Notes: generated from the sequence alone by a model not told the origin. Shown: positions 46,301 through 53,881, counted from the first letter of the stretch. The stretch: 64,000 nt of DNA from Egicoccus halophilus (GCF_004300825.1 NZ_CP036250.1:3359001-3423000), one strand, 5' to 3'. A program made the numbers and translations.

Positions 46301-47948
46301 CGGTCCACCGTCAGATCGTGACCGGCCACCCCGGCGATCGTCAGGTCCGTGGCGGTGACATACAGGTTGCCCGTGGCCGCGTTGACCGCATACGACGAAC
46401 GGTCCGACACCGAGGTCTCGCCCACGAACGTGGTCTGGTCGGTCGCGCCGATCCCCCGCGACCACTGCACCTTCAAACGCGGGTAGTCCTGCCAGCGGGC
46501 CGCCTCCGAGGAGTGAAACCGCATCTCCCCCACCGCGGTCTCGTCACGGGCCGCCAGACGGAACCCGAACTCCCGCTCGCCGACCAGCTCACCGTTGGAG
46601 TAGCCATAGTCGAACCACTGCTGCACCTGTCGGGTCGGATACCAAAACACCCGGCCCGGCTCCGAACCCCAAAACGGATCGGATCCTGACGCAAGCGCAC
46701 CACGACCCGACCCAGGAATCTCCGGACCGACCGCGCCGCCACCTGCACCAGGGGTCGACCACCCCGCGCTCGCGGTCCGCTGGTTCCACGTCGCGCCGTT
46801 GTTGAACTCCTCGGTCAACGGCCGCAAGCTCGTGTCGAACCGTGGACCCGAATCGGCCGTCAACGCCATCGACAGCTCGGCACCCATCACGTGCACCGGC
46901 TCACGGCTCGCGATAGCCCAGGCGATCGCGATGTCGAAGTTGACGATGGTGCGCCGGATCGCACCCGACGCCATCCTCCCGACCCGCAGCCCATCCGCAC
47001 CACAGTAGGGCTTGTCCGCCAAGGTCGACGACGTCAACACGCAGTCGTAGCGTGGCGAATTGGTGAACGTCGGATCGATCGTGACCGGCCACTGCCGCTC
47101 CGGCGCGTCCAGCCAGTCATCGTCGGCGACCAGCCCGTACACCCACTCGTCACCGTCACGCTCCAACGACACCTCAAAATCGCTCGAGCGCACGTCGAAG
47201 TCGTCCGACGCGTCGATCATGAACGGCGCCGGCACCCAGAACTGGATCTCGCCTTCCGCATCGACGAACTCGACCTCGTTCCCCTCGGTCAACGTCGCCG
47301 TCAGCTCCGGCGCAGCAGCCAACCGCCAGCTATACGCCCGCGGTGCGGACGCATCCGCCAACACCACCTCTTCTTTCACCCCGGACGGCGTGGCGGTCAA
47401 CCGCAGGTCGACCTCACCCATCGGACAGGTCACCGCCGCGCCATCCACCACCGGCACGACATCCTCGACGTCCTCGACGAGGCTGGCCACCCCCACGGCC
47501 TCCCCCGCCGCCTCGAACGCGAACTCGACCCAGCCCTGCTCGGTCTCGAACCGGGCCGGCTCGTCCACCGCCCCCGGCAGCACGAGCTCGTGATCCACCG
47601 CCTTGGGCGTAAACCCGTCGGCCGTACGCTCCAGGTCGGTGTCGATCTCGACCCAGCCGCCCGACCCGTCACGGGCATGTACCGGACCGGCCGCGATCTC
47701 GGTCACAAACGAGCCGTCCGACAGCTCAAAGGTCGCCGAGGTCGCCGTGCGTGCCTCGAGAAGCTCGCCCACCCGCACCACCGGCGTCGGCTCACCCGCC
47801 GGCATGCCGGTGTCCGCAGGAAGCTCGCTCTCCCCTACCGCTTCGAACACCTCAGGAGCAGCAAGCCTCGGCGCCACCTGTGCGGACACCGGGGTCACCC
47901 CCACCGCCACAACGCCACCGACAACACGCCAACAAGCGCACGCGACAT
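43329..47948 (-). CDS. Secreted RHS/YD-repeat protein with hydrophobic C-terminal domain; two apparent frameshifts
   Basis: Start ATG 47948 after a G-run; its frame (MSRALVGVLSVAL) breaks inside the signal peptide, and one missing base would lead into VAVGVTPVSAQ. The main frame then covers an N-terminal region with AGPVHARDGSGGWVEIDTDLERT, DNRLRE-like segments (TIVNFDIAIAWAI..VQQWFDYGYSNG), a DUF6531-like AATGNLYVTATDLTIAG and many YD repeats (YDADGNITRE, YDAVGNLTSM). A six-C tract at 43776-43781 is one base too long. Correcting it gives YAPYGETDERCP, the core end LGRWTQADPAANRINPIQPSE, YAYAGCNPVNYTDTTGLS and a roughly 65-residue hydrophobic tail. The two indels cancel (4,620 nt in all, whole codons). 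Without correction the frame ends at 43339 in Arg/Pro-rich nonsense. Confidence 0.82.
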
Positions 47949-48048
47949 CAAGACCCCCCCTACCCCGTTTCCCGTCTTCGCAGCCGACACCGATGCCGAC
48001 CTGGACCTCCCCCCTGCAGCCGGACACCCTGGATGACAGGATGTCCGC

Positions 48049-48363
48049 ATGGGACACGACAACGAACGACGACAACCAAGACCGCGCCGCAAGTTCTCCG
48101 ACGAGTTCAAGCGCGACGCGGTCGACCTGGTGCTCACGACCGGCCGCCCGGTCGCGGAGGTCGCCGCGGAGCTGGGGATCTACGACTCCACGCTGGGCAA
48201 CTGGGTGCGTCGCCACCAGGACGAACAGGCCGCCGGCAGCGGCATCGCACCTGACGAGCGCGCCAGATTGAAGGAGCTCGAGGCGGAGAACGCCAAGCTT
48301 CGGATGGAGCGTGATCTGCTCAAACGAACCGTGGCCTTCTGGGTGAAGGAGTCACCGCAGTGA
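48049..48363 (+). CDS. IS3 transposase OrfA
   Basis: 104 residues. A Tnp_1-type helix-turn-helix (FSDEFKRDAVDLVLTTGRPVAEVAAELGIYDSTLGNWVRRH) is followed by a leucine-zipper coiled coil (ERARLKELEAENAKLRMERDLLKRTVAFWVKE). OrfA binds the element ends and dimerises. Its stop overlaps the OrfB start (GTGA), so OrfB may be made by coupling or by frameshifting into a fusion. Confidence 0.93.
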   Translation: MGHDNERRQPRPRRKFSDEFKRDAVDLVLTTGRPVAEVAAELGIYDSTLGNWVRRHQDEQAAGSGIAPDERARLKELEAENAKLRMERDLLKRTVAFWVKESPQ

Positions 48364-49265
48364 CGCGCTATCGCTGCGTGGCCGCCCGGAAGGCCGAAGG
48401 GTTCAACGTCAACGCTGCCTGCGCCGCCGCCGGTGTGTCACGCTCGGCGTTCTACGCCTGGCTCGAGCGCGGCGAGGGGCCGACCGAGGCGGAGTGGGAC
48501 GAAGCGCGGCTGATCAACGAGATCCGTGATCTGCACGCCGCCTCGGACGGCACCTACGGCGAGCCGCGCATGACCGCTGAGCTGGTGGACAAGGGGTGGG
48601 TGCTCAACCGCAAGCGCACCGCCCGGCTGATGCGCCAGGAACGGCTGCAGGGCCATCGTCCCCGGCGTCGTCGGTCGTTGACCAAAGCGGATGAGGCCGC
48701 GCCGGCGATCGAGGATCTGGTCGGCCGTAGGTTCCAGCCGCAACTGCTCGACACCGTCTGGGCCGGTGACATCACCTACGTCCGCACCGGTCAGGGATGG
48801 CTGTACCTGGCCACCGTGATCGACCTGGCATCCCGGCGGCTGATCGGCTGGTCCATGGGTGACCGCCACGACGCGACGCTGGTCGTCGATGCGCTCGAGA
48901 TGGCGGTCGCCGCCCGTGGGCGACGCAAGATGGACGGCACGATCTTTCATCACGACCGCGGCTCGGAGTACACCTCCGAGACGTTTCGAACCGCGTGCCG
49001 CGACCTGGGTGTCACCCAGTCGTGCGGGCGGACCGGCTCGTGCCTCGATAACGCGGTTGCTGAGAGCTTCTTCGCGACGTTGAAGGTTGAGCTCATCCAC
49101 CGGCTGCACCTACCGACCCGAGCCGCCGCCCGCCGGGCGATCTTTGTCTGGGTCCATCGCTACAACCATCGACGGCGGCACTCCACGATCGGGATGATCC
49201 CGCCAGCCCTCTACGAACAGCACCAACGGCAGACCCAGTCGCTACCGTCGACGGTGGCCGCATAA
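48360..49265 (+). CDS. IS3 transposase OrfB (DDE integrase)
   Basis: 301 residues. An HTH_21-like region (VSRSAFYAWLERG, DGTYGEPRMTAELVDKGW) precedes an rve integrase core. The DDE triad is seen in DTVWAGDITYVRT (Asp), FHHDRGSEYTSETFR (Asp) and CLDNAVAESFFATLKVEL (Glu, with the usual K six residues on). Complete, of standard IS3 OrfB length. Confidence 0.94.
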   Translation: MTRYRCVAARKAEGFNVNAACAAAGVSRSAFYAWLERGEGPTEAEWDEARLINEIRDLHAASDGTYGEPRMTAELVDKGWVLNRKRTARLMRQERLQGHRPRRRRSLTKADEAAPAIEDLVGRRFQPQLLDTVWAGDITYVRTGQGWLYLATVIDLASRRLIGWSMGDRHDATLVVDALEMAVAARGRRKMDGTIFHHDRGSEYTSETFRTACRDLGVTQSCGRTGSCLDNAVAESFFATLKVELIHRLHLPTRAAARRAIFVWVHRYNHRRRHSTIGMIPPALYEQHQRQTQSLPSTVAA

Positions 49266-49467
49266 GCCGGTGTCCGGCCCGCGGGGGGAAGTCCAACCGG
49301 TACCCGGCGGACACTAGCCCGCAAGAATCACCCCTATTGCGCCAATTCGGGAAAGTTCATCTTCAGTTGCCAGCGCGCCGCGACGGGGGGTCACCGTCGA
49401 GTCCTGCAATCGTGCGCGGAAAGCCGAGGTTGTTTCTCCCCACCCGCCAGGTTCCTGACCTCAGTGA

Positions 49468-49483
49468 CTACTGATGTCAGTAG
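49468..49483. promoter_or_regulatory. 16-bp palindrome in the gap between IS3 and the next genes
   Basis: CTACTGA-TG-TCAGTAG, perfect 7-bp arms, 17 bp beyond the stop of the minus-strand gene at 49500. It could be a terminator stem or a binding site. The rest of 49299-49499 shows no gene. Confidence 0.35.
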
Positions 49484-49499
49484 CCCCAGCGGGCTGCGA

Positions 49500-49769
49500 C
49501 TATCCCCCAAGCGCTTCGAACACCAGCGCCTGTGCGCGCTCGTCACCATTGGCGTATGCCGTGGCGAGCGCAGCCAAGACGGCTTGATTGCTGAGTCCTT
49601 CACCGCGGGCTCGAACGACGAAGGCGGTGTGGACGTCACCGGGCAAGTCAACGGTGGCGCGCTTGGGCTTTCGGGTGGCGGCGTTCTGGCCGGCGCGGTC
49701 GTGGGACCGGTAGGCGGTGGGCTGCTTGGTCGAGGCGGCCGCGGCGAGGTCGAGCTTCTTGGCAGGCAT
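49500..49769 (-). CDS. Putative ribbon-helix-helix protein
   Basis: 89 residues from ATG 49769 with AGGAG 7 bp upstream. A basic, Ala/Gln-rich N-terminus is followed by RATVDLPGDVHTAFVVRARGEGLSNQAVLAALATAYANG, which has a strand then two helices as in ribbon-helix-helix DNA-binding proteins. Second gene of a two-gene unit (TGA-G-ATG junction with the upstream gene). The setting next to toxin-antitoxin modules suggests an antitoxin or regulator, but no family match is certain. Confidence 0.55.
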   Translation of the reverse strand: MPAKKLDLAAAASTKQPTAYRSHDRAGQNAATRKPKRATVDLPGDVHTAFVVRARGEGLSNQAVLAALATAYANGDERAQALVFEALGG

Positions 49770-49770
49770 C

Positions 49771-50019
49771 TCAGCTCCTGGCACTGGTCGGGATGGCGGT
49801 GAGGCCGATCTCGGCAGCCACATCGGCGAAGGCCGGATGTGCAACGTCGTCGCCGGCGGACTGGGTGATCGCCTCGCGCAGCGGCACCTCGGTCTCGAGG
49901 ACCTCCCACCCGGTCTGCTCGAGGGCACCGCGGGCGTCGGCGGCCGAGCGTGTCGCGGCGCGTACGCCGCCGATGCGCACATAGCGCCATAGCGTGACCG
50001 CGCCGTGCCCTGTGGCCAC
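49771..50019 (-). CDS. Small protein of unknown function, paired with the ribbon-helix-helix gene
   Basis: 82 residues from GTG 50019 (start uncertain). The sequence LWRYVRIGGVRAATRSAADARGALEQTGWEVLETEVPLREAITQSAGDDVAHPAFADVAAEIGLTAIP is compact, without membrane spans or catalytic motifs I know. It is translated with the gene at 49500-49769. It could be the toxin of an unrecognised module or a remnant of a larger gene. Confidence 0.45.
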   Translation of the reverse strand: MATGHGAVTLWRYVRIGGVRAATRSAADARGALEQTGWEVLETEVPLREAITQSAGDDVAHPAFADVAAEIGLTAIPTSARS

Positions 50020-50085
50020 TTGCGGTGTGGTGACGGCTGTGGATTCCACGCTCAGCCGGTTGCGGGTCGAGGGTACGCTCACCTC

Positions 50086-50331
50086 ATGACCGAACACGCC
50101 CAGTCACTGCTTCGCGAGGCTCTCTCGCTGCCCGAGGCGGAGCGGGCCGACCTTGTTGCTGAGCTCTTGGTCAGCCTCGAGGGACCTCCTGAGGGTGACG
50201 ACGTTGCAGTTGAGCAAGCGTGGGCGGAGGAACTCGAGCGGCGCGCACGACGGATCTCGGCGGGCGAGTCGCAGGGCCAGGCGTGGACCGACGTGCGTGA
50301 CCGCGTTCGCCGGGCGCTGACGGACGGGTGA
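50086..50331 (+). CDS. Antitoxin of a ParE-type module (addiction module protein family)
   Basis: 81 residues. The helical, acidic pattern SLLREALSLPEAERADLVAELLVSLEGPP..VEQAWAEELERRARRISAGESQGQAWTDVRDRVRRAL matches the unstable antitoxin family (addiction module component) that pairs with RelE/ParE toxins. No Shine-Dalgarno precedes ATG 50086; TACGCT lies 6 bp before it, so the mRNA may be leaderless. The stop overlaps the toxin start (GTGA). Confidence 0.85.
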   Translation: MTEHAQSLLREALSLPEAERADLVAELLVSLEGPPEGDDVAVEQAWAEELERRARRISAGESQGQAWTDVRDRVRRALTDG

Positions 50332-50633
50332 GTCGGCCGGTCACCTTCGAGCCGGAAGCGTCATACGAACTCGAAGCAGCGGCGCTGTGGTACGAGGCTC
50401 AGCGCTCCGGTCTGGGGCAGACGTTCCTTGCAACCGTCGACCACCTCGCCACCTGGCCGGAAGCTGGAGCATCGGTTCCCGGTGTGCCCGCGCACCTTGA
50501 GGTGCGCCAGATGCCTGTAGTCCGCTTCCCCTACCGCGTCGTGTACCTGGCCGCATCCAGGGAGCTGCGGGTCCTCGCGGTGGCTCACACGCGACGAAGA
50601 CCTGGGTACTGGCGATCGCGCACCGAACCGTGA
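50328..50633 (+). CDS. RelE/ParE-family toxin
   Basis: 101 residues from GTG 50328, overlapping the antitoxin stop. ParE-like pattern: VTFEPEASYELEAAALWYEAQRSGLGQTFLATVDHLATWPEAG, LEVRQMPVVRFPYRVVYLAASRELRVLAVAHTRRRPGYW, ending in the RRPGYW typical of this ParE branch. ParE toxins poison gyrase and RelE toxins cut ribosome-bound mRNA; this layout is the ParE type by antitoxin family. Appears intact. Confidence 0.87.
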   Translation: MSRPVTFEPEASYELEAAALWYEAQRSGLGQTFLATVDHLATWPEAGASVPGVPAHLEVRQMPVVRFPYRVVYLAASRELRVLAVAHTRRRPGYWRSRTEP

Positions 50634-50686
50634 CGATGTGCGGGCGGCTCTCGATGCAGTACCGCGCACAACCGCGGGATCGACCA

Positions 50687-50715
50687 TTGCCGTACGTAAC
50701 GTGTCGCGTTATTAT
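50687..50715 (+). promoter_or_regulatory. Promoter of the HigBA module, probably leaderless
   Basis: TTGCCG (50687-50692), a 17-bp spacer and TATTAT (50710-50715), then 7 bp to the higB ATG at 50723 with no ribosome-binding site. Transcription should start at or near the ATG. Confidence 0.6.
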
Positions 50716-50722
50716 TCGAGCG

Positions 50723-51004
50723 ATGATCCGCAGCTTCCGCGACCGCGACACCGAACGCCTCGCTGCGCGGCAGCGGGTCAAGAGGTGGCCTCCTGAACTG
50801 AGCAAGGCTGCCCTGCGCAAGCTGCGGATGCTCGATGCCGCCGAGGAACTCATCGACCTGCGCGCCCCTCCCGGCAACCGACTCGAACGGCTGAAGGGCG
50901 ACCGGCAAGGACAGCACTCCATCCGCATCAACGACCAGTGGCGCATCTGCTTCCGATGGGAGGCCGGCAACGCCTACGACGTCGAGATCGTGGACTACCA
51001 CTAG
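50723..51004 (+). CDS. higB: HigB-type toxin (RelE superfamily mRNA interferase)
   Basis: 93 residues. HigB pattern: MIRSFRDRDTERLAARQRVKRWPPELSKAALRKLRMLDAAEELIDLRAPPGNRLERLKGDRQGQHSIRINDQWRICFRWEAGNAYDVEIVDYH, ending in the family's EIVDYH. These toxins cleave mRNA on the ribosome. The toxin gene precedes the antitoxin, as is usual for higBA; AGGAGG follows the stop to serve higA. Key basic residues are present, so it is probably active. Confidence 0.92.
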   Translation: MIRSFRDRDTERLAARQRVKRWPPELSKAALRKLRMLDAAEELIDLRAPPGNRLERLKGDRQGQHSIRINDQWRICFRWEAGNAYDVEIVDYH

Positions 51005-51013
51005 GAGGTGGCC

Positions 51014-51310
51014 ATGGAGACGAAGCTCCCACCCGTCCACCCCGGCGAAGTGCTCCTCGAGGAGTTTCTCGCACCGACCGGGCTGTCGCAGTACCGGCTC
51101 GCCAAGGACATCAGCGTCCCACCCCGTCGCATCAACGAAATCGTGCACGGCAAGCGCGCCGTCACCGCTGACACCGCCCTACGGCTAGCCCGCCGCCTCG
51201 GCACCACCCCGCGGTTCTGGCTCAACCTTCAGGCCCAGTACGACCTCGACGTCGAAACCGACCGCCTCGGCGACCGACTCGACCGCGAGGTCGCCGCGCA
51301 CGCCAACTGA
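51014..51310 (+). CDS. higA: HigA-type antitoxin (XRE family)
   Basis: 98 residues from ATG 51014, favoured over GTG 51008 because AGGAGG is then 5 bp upstream. HigA pattern: PVHPGEVLLEEFLAPTGLSQYRLAKDISVPPRRINEIVHGKRAVTADTALRLARRLGTTPRFWLNLQAQYDL. The helix-turn-helix binds the operator and the protein neutralises HigB. Nine bases separate it from higB. Confidence 0.92.
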   Translation: METKLPPVHPGEVLLEEFLAPTGLSQYRLAKDISVPPRRINEIVHGKRAVTADTALRLARRLGTTPRFWLNLQAQYDLDVETDRLGDRLDREVAAHAN

Positions 51311-51428
51311 CCCGAGCGCACATCGCCGTGACTACGTGCGCGTCGACTTCGGCGTCCGCCCGCACATAGTCATACCGGCGGTTGTGCACAGGTAAGTTCA
51401 TCGCCTGCACTTGACTTCGTTCAGCTTC

Positions 51429-51434
51429 TACACT
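51429..51434 (+). promoter_or_regulatory. -10 element of the HicAB module, probably leaderless
   Basis: TACACT lies 7 bp before the hicA ATG at 51442 and no ribosome-binding site is present. A TTGACT sits too near (12 bp) to be a standard -35. The gap 51311-51428 is otherwise unassigned. Confidence 0.4.
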
Positions 51435-51441
51435 TACGCTC

Positions 51442-51654
51442 ATGAAGCGACGTGACCTCATCAGACAGCTCCGCGACGCGGCCAACGACGCGGGTCTGGA
51501 GTTCGCGTCGTTGCGCAACGCCGGCGGTCACGAGGTCTTCTCACTCGACGGCCTACGCATCCCGATCCCGAACCACCGCGAGATCGCCGAAGGCACCGCC
51601 CGATCGATCATGCGGCAGGCGGCAGCCAAGCTCGGAGAGGAGTGGTGGAGGTGA
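51442..51654 (+). CDS. hicA: HicA-type toxin
   Basis: 70 residues. MKRRDLIRQLRDAANDAGLEFASLRNAGGHEVFSLDGLRIPIPNHREIAEGTARSIMRQAAA is the HicA double-stranded-RNA-binding-like fold with the catalytic His in GGHEVF. HicA cleaves mRNA. The stop overlaps the hicB start (GTGA). Confidence 0.9.
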   Translation: MKRRDLIRQLRDAANDAGLEFASLRNAGGHEVFSLDGLRIPIPNHREIAEGTARSIMRQAAAKLGEEWWR

Positions 51655-52058
51655 GCACCTACCGCGTCACCGCAACCCGTGACGGCGACTGGTGGTCGCT
51701 CGTGGCGTACGACGTCGAGGGCCGCGAGGTCGCCTCGCAGTCACGCCGGCTCGACCAGGCGGATGCCGCGATCCGCGAGGCCATCGCGCTGGTCCTCGAC
51801 ATCGACGGTGATGCGTTCGAGGTCGACATCTCCCCGGACCTCCGTCGCGTCGACGTGTCCGACGACACGCTCGAGGCGCTTGAGTTGCGTCGTGCCCTGG
51901 CCGAGCTGAGCGACCGAGCGCGCCGCCGGACCCCTGCCGCGGTCGCCGAACTCCGGGCGGCGGGGCTGACCGTGCGCGATGTCGCGCAACTCCTCGGCGT
52001 GACGCCGTCGCGGGTCTCCCAGATCGAGAAGCAAGATCACCTGGCGAACTCCGCCTAA
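51651..52058 (+). CDS. hicB: HicB-type antitoxin with C-terminal helix-turn-helix
   Basis: 135 residues from GTG 51651 (GTG 51642 is possible). The N-terminal half (STYRVTATRDGDWWSLVAYDVEGREVASQSRRLDQADAAIREAIALVLDID) is the degenerate RNase H-like HicB fold. The C-terminal half has a helix-turn-helix (LTVRDVAQLLGVTPSRVSQIEKQ) that likely represses the operon. Coupled to hicA. Confidence 0.87.
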   Translation: MSTYRVTATRDGDWWSLVAYDVEGREVASQSRRLDQADAAIREAIALVLDIDGDAFEVDISPDLRRVDVSDDTLEALELRRALAELSDRARRRTPAAVAELRAAGLTVRDVAQLLGVTPSRVSQIEKQDHLANSA

Positions 52059-52081
52059 CGCCCGTACTAACCATCTGCGTG

Positions 52082-52678
52082 TCAGTCGGAGAGCAGGTCG
52101 GCGTTCGAGGCGATGGCATCGTCGATCCGGCTGCGTGTGAGTGCTGCGGCGATCACGTAGGCCGCTGCGGCGACCGCGGCGGCGGCCATGAAGAACGGCG
52201 CTCGCAGTCCGGCGGAGCGTGCGAGAAGGCCGCCGGCGAGGGCACCCAGGGGTGCGGCCCCAAGCCCGACGACCCGCACGCCGGTGATGACGCGGCCGAG
52301 AATCCGTGCGGGCGGGATGGCCTGACGCAGCAACCGGGAGACGACGTTGTTGACGGCGATGGCGGCCGCGGTCAGAAACAGCATCGTTCCCACAAGGATC
52401 GGCCCACGTGCCAGGCCGACCGCCGCACTGGTCGCGGCGTTGACGTCGATGGCGGTGAGCATGACCTGCCGCCGGTGGAACCGAGCCACCAGCCGGCTGG
52501 CGGTGAGCGCGCCGAGCAGTCCGCCGGCGGCAGCGACAGCGAGCAGGATGCCGAAGCCGAACTCGGAGATGTCGAGCAGTTCGGTGGCGAACAGCACCAT
52601 GATCGACCACATCGCCGCGGCGCCGAAGTTCGCCAGCGCCGTCGCTATCGCGATGGCCCGAAGGGGAAGACCCCCCAT
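52082..52678 (-). pseudogene. MFS transporter, C-terminal half only
   Basis: From ATG 52678 the frame encodes LRAIAIATALANFGAAAMWSIMVLFATELLD..GILLAVAAAGGLLGALTASRLVARFHRRQVML, then four more hydrophobic segments, i.e. the last six spans of a 12-span MFS exporter resembling the DHA3/macrolide-efflux group. Upstream of 52680 the frame continues without membrane spans into Pro/Arg-rich sequence, so the N-terminal half is missing. It is likely a truncated remnant at the edge of the accessory region. Confidence 0.7.
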
Positions 52679-52918
52679 GGGCAGGTGGTGTTTGAACGAC
52701 ACGGTTGCCAGCAGCGGCGTTCCTCTGAACCACGCAGAGAGGCCTGCTACTCGGGTTGACCGGAGCGGTTCCGCCGAGGTGAGACCGGCAACTGTGCGCG
52801 GGTGCGGCACCGGCTGCGCTTCTGCGGCGGCGCGCAGAACGGGGACTGCTGCGCGGGTGCGGGCCGGTGGCCGAGGCGAGCGCCGCAGCCGCCAACTATG
52901 CGCGGACCGGCGACGCCG

Positions 52919-52936
52919 GCGCTTCCGCGGAAGCGC
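52919..52936. repeat. 18-bp perfect palindrome
   Basis: GCGCTTCCGCGGAAGCGC, with a related imperfect copy (GCGCTTCCGCGGGAGCG) about 57 bp on. It lies in the non-coding stretch 52680-53136. Role unknown. Confidence 0.55.
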
Positions 52937-52953
52937 TCACAGCGGGGATTTTG

Positions 52954-53112
52954 GTGCGGACCGCGTGGGCTGTCGGCGCTTCCGCGGGAGCGTTCACGCG
53001 CGAGGCGTTCGGCGATGAGCGGGCCGCGCCGAGGGCGTGGCCGTCGTCGCCCGAGCGGGCGATGATCTCCTGCCGCAGCGGTAGGCCGTCGCCGCCGCGC
53101 AGACCCGGCACC
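52954..53112 (-). pseudogene. Duplicated 3' end of the amidase gene
   Basis: About 160 bp closely matching 53863-54022, the last 46 codons and downstream of the amidase gene: minus-strand reading VPGLRGGDGLPL...IAR.GDDG.ALGAAR is shared, then diverges by small indels. It carries no start. Together with the original it brackets the NAD(P)-binding protein gene as a direct repeat. Confidence 0.7.
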
Positions 53113-53136
53113 TCCGCGGAACGATCCGGTGCCGGC

Positions 53137-53802
53137 TCACGTGCCGCGCAGCAGCGCCTCCAGGGTGCGGGTTCCCACGGGCAGCCCATGTGCGTCGTAG
53201 TAGGCGAACATCGCCGTCAGCCACGGGTGGTCGCCCGGGTCGGCGATCCTGGTGGCCTCGAGCCCTGCTTCGGCGGCCAGCTCGGCCACGGACGCACGAC
53301 GGGTCGCGAGTTCGTAGGTCGCACCCTCGTGCCCGGGCCGGGTGAGCACGAGGGACGCCGCGGCGCCGAGATCGTCGAGGTCCAGGAACCCGAACGGGGC
53401 GTCGACGTCGTAGGGCACCTCGACCGGACCGCGGGACAGATCGAGGTTCTGCAGGTACGCACCGGGCTGCAGGATCGTCCATGCCAGACCGGAGCGACGG
53501 ACCAGGTCCTCGCCCTCCGCCTTCCCGAGGTGATGCGGCATGGCCGGGGCGTAGGGGGCGGCCACCGAGTGGTAGACGACTCGCCGGACCCCGGCGCTGG
53601 TCATCGCACCGAGGGCGCGATCGACGTAGCCGGGCTCGTCCGGATGCAGGTTCGGGGCGATCACGTACGCGGCGTCGCAGCCGTCCATCGCGCCGGCGAG
53701 GTCCGGCCAATCGGCGCGGCCCAGCGCCACCGCGTCGTCGAGACGGGCGCACACGGCTCGCCCCGTCTTCCCGTGCCCACCGATCACGGCCACGCGCGTC
53801 AC
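53137..53802 (-). CDS. NmrA-like NAD(P)-binding protein (atypical SDR)
   Basis: 221 residues from GTG 53802 with GGAAGGA about 8 bp upstream. N-terminal VAVIGGHGKTGRAVCARL is a GxxGxxG Rossmann motif. VVYHSVAAPYAPAMPHHLGKAEGEDLVRRSGLAWTILQPGAYLQN is the NmrA/HSCARG-like pattern, and no SDR Tyr-x3-Lys is present. Family members sense NAD(P)H or act as quinone reductases. It lies 79 bp downstream of the amidase gene and is flanked by copies of that gene's tail, suggesting it came in by a duplication event. Confidence 0.82.
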   Translation of the reverse strand: MTRVAVIGGHGKTGRAVCARLDDAVALGRADWPDLAGAMDGCDAAYVIAPNLHPDEPGYVDRALGAMTSAGVRRVVYHSVAAPYAPAMPHHLGKAEGEDLVRRSGLAWTILQPGAYLQNLDLSRGPVEVPYDVDAPFGFLDLDDLGAAASLVLTRPGHEGATYELATRRASVAELAAEAGLEATRIADPGDHPWLTAMFAYYDAHGLPVGTRTLEALLRGT

Positions 53803-53881
53803 GTCTGGTCCTTCCTCCGTACCCCGGGCGGAGCCCACGGCCGTGTGCATTGCGGGACGTCCGTGCGGACCGCGTGGGCGG

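Larger units (their letters stand above)
48002..49295 (+). mobile_element. IS3-family insertion sequence, apparently intact
   Basis: 1,294 bp with 27-bp terminal inverted repeats beginning TGGAC(C/T)TCCCCCC and ending GCCGGACACC (48002-48028; complement of 49269-49295). A 3-bp target duplication ACC lies at 47999-48001 and 49296-49298. Two overlapping genes encode OrfA and OrfB. It stands only about 54 bp upstream of the second RHS gene's start, pointing away from it. Confidence 0.93.

Noticed and set aside
44143-46689. 848-codon plus-strand open frame
   Set aside because: Antisense to the second RHS gene, without motifs.
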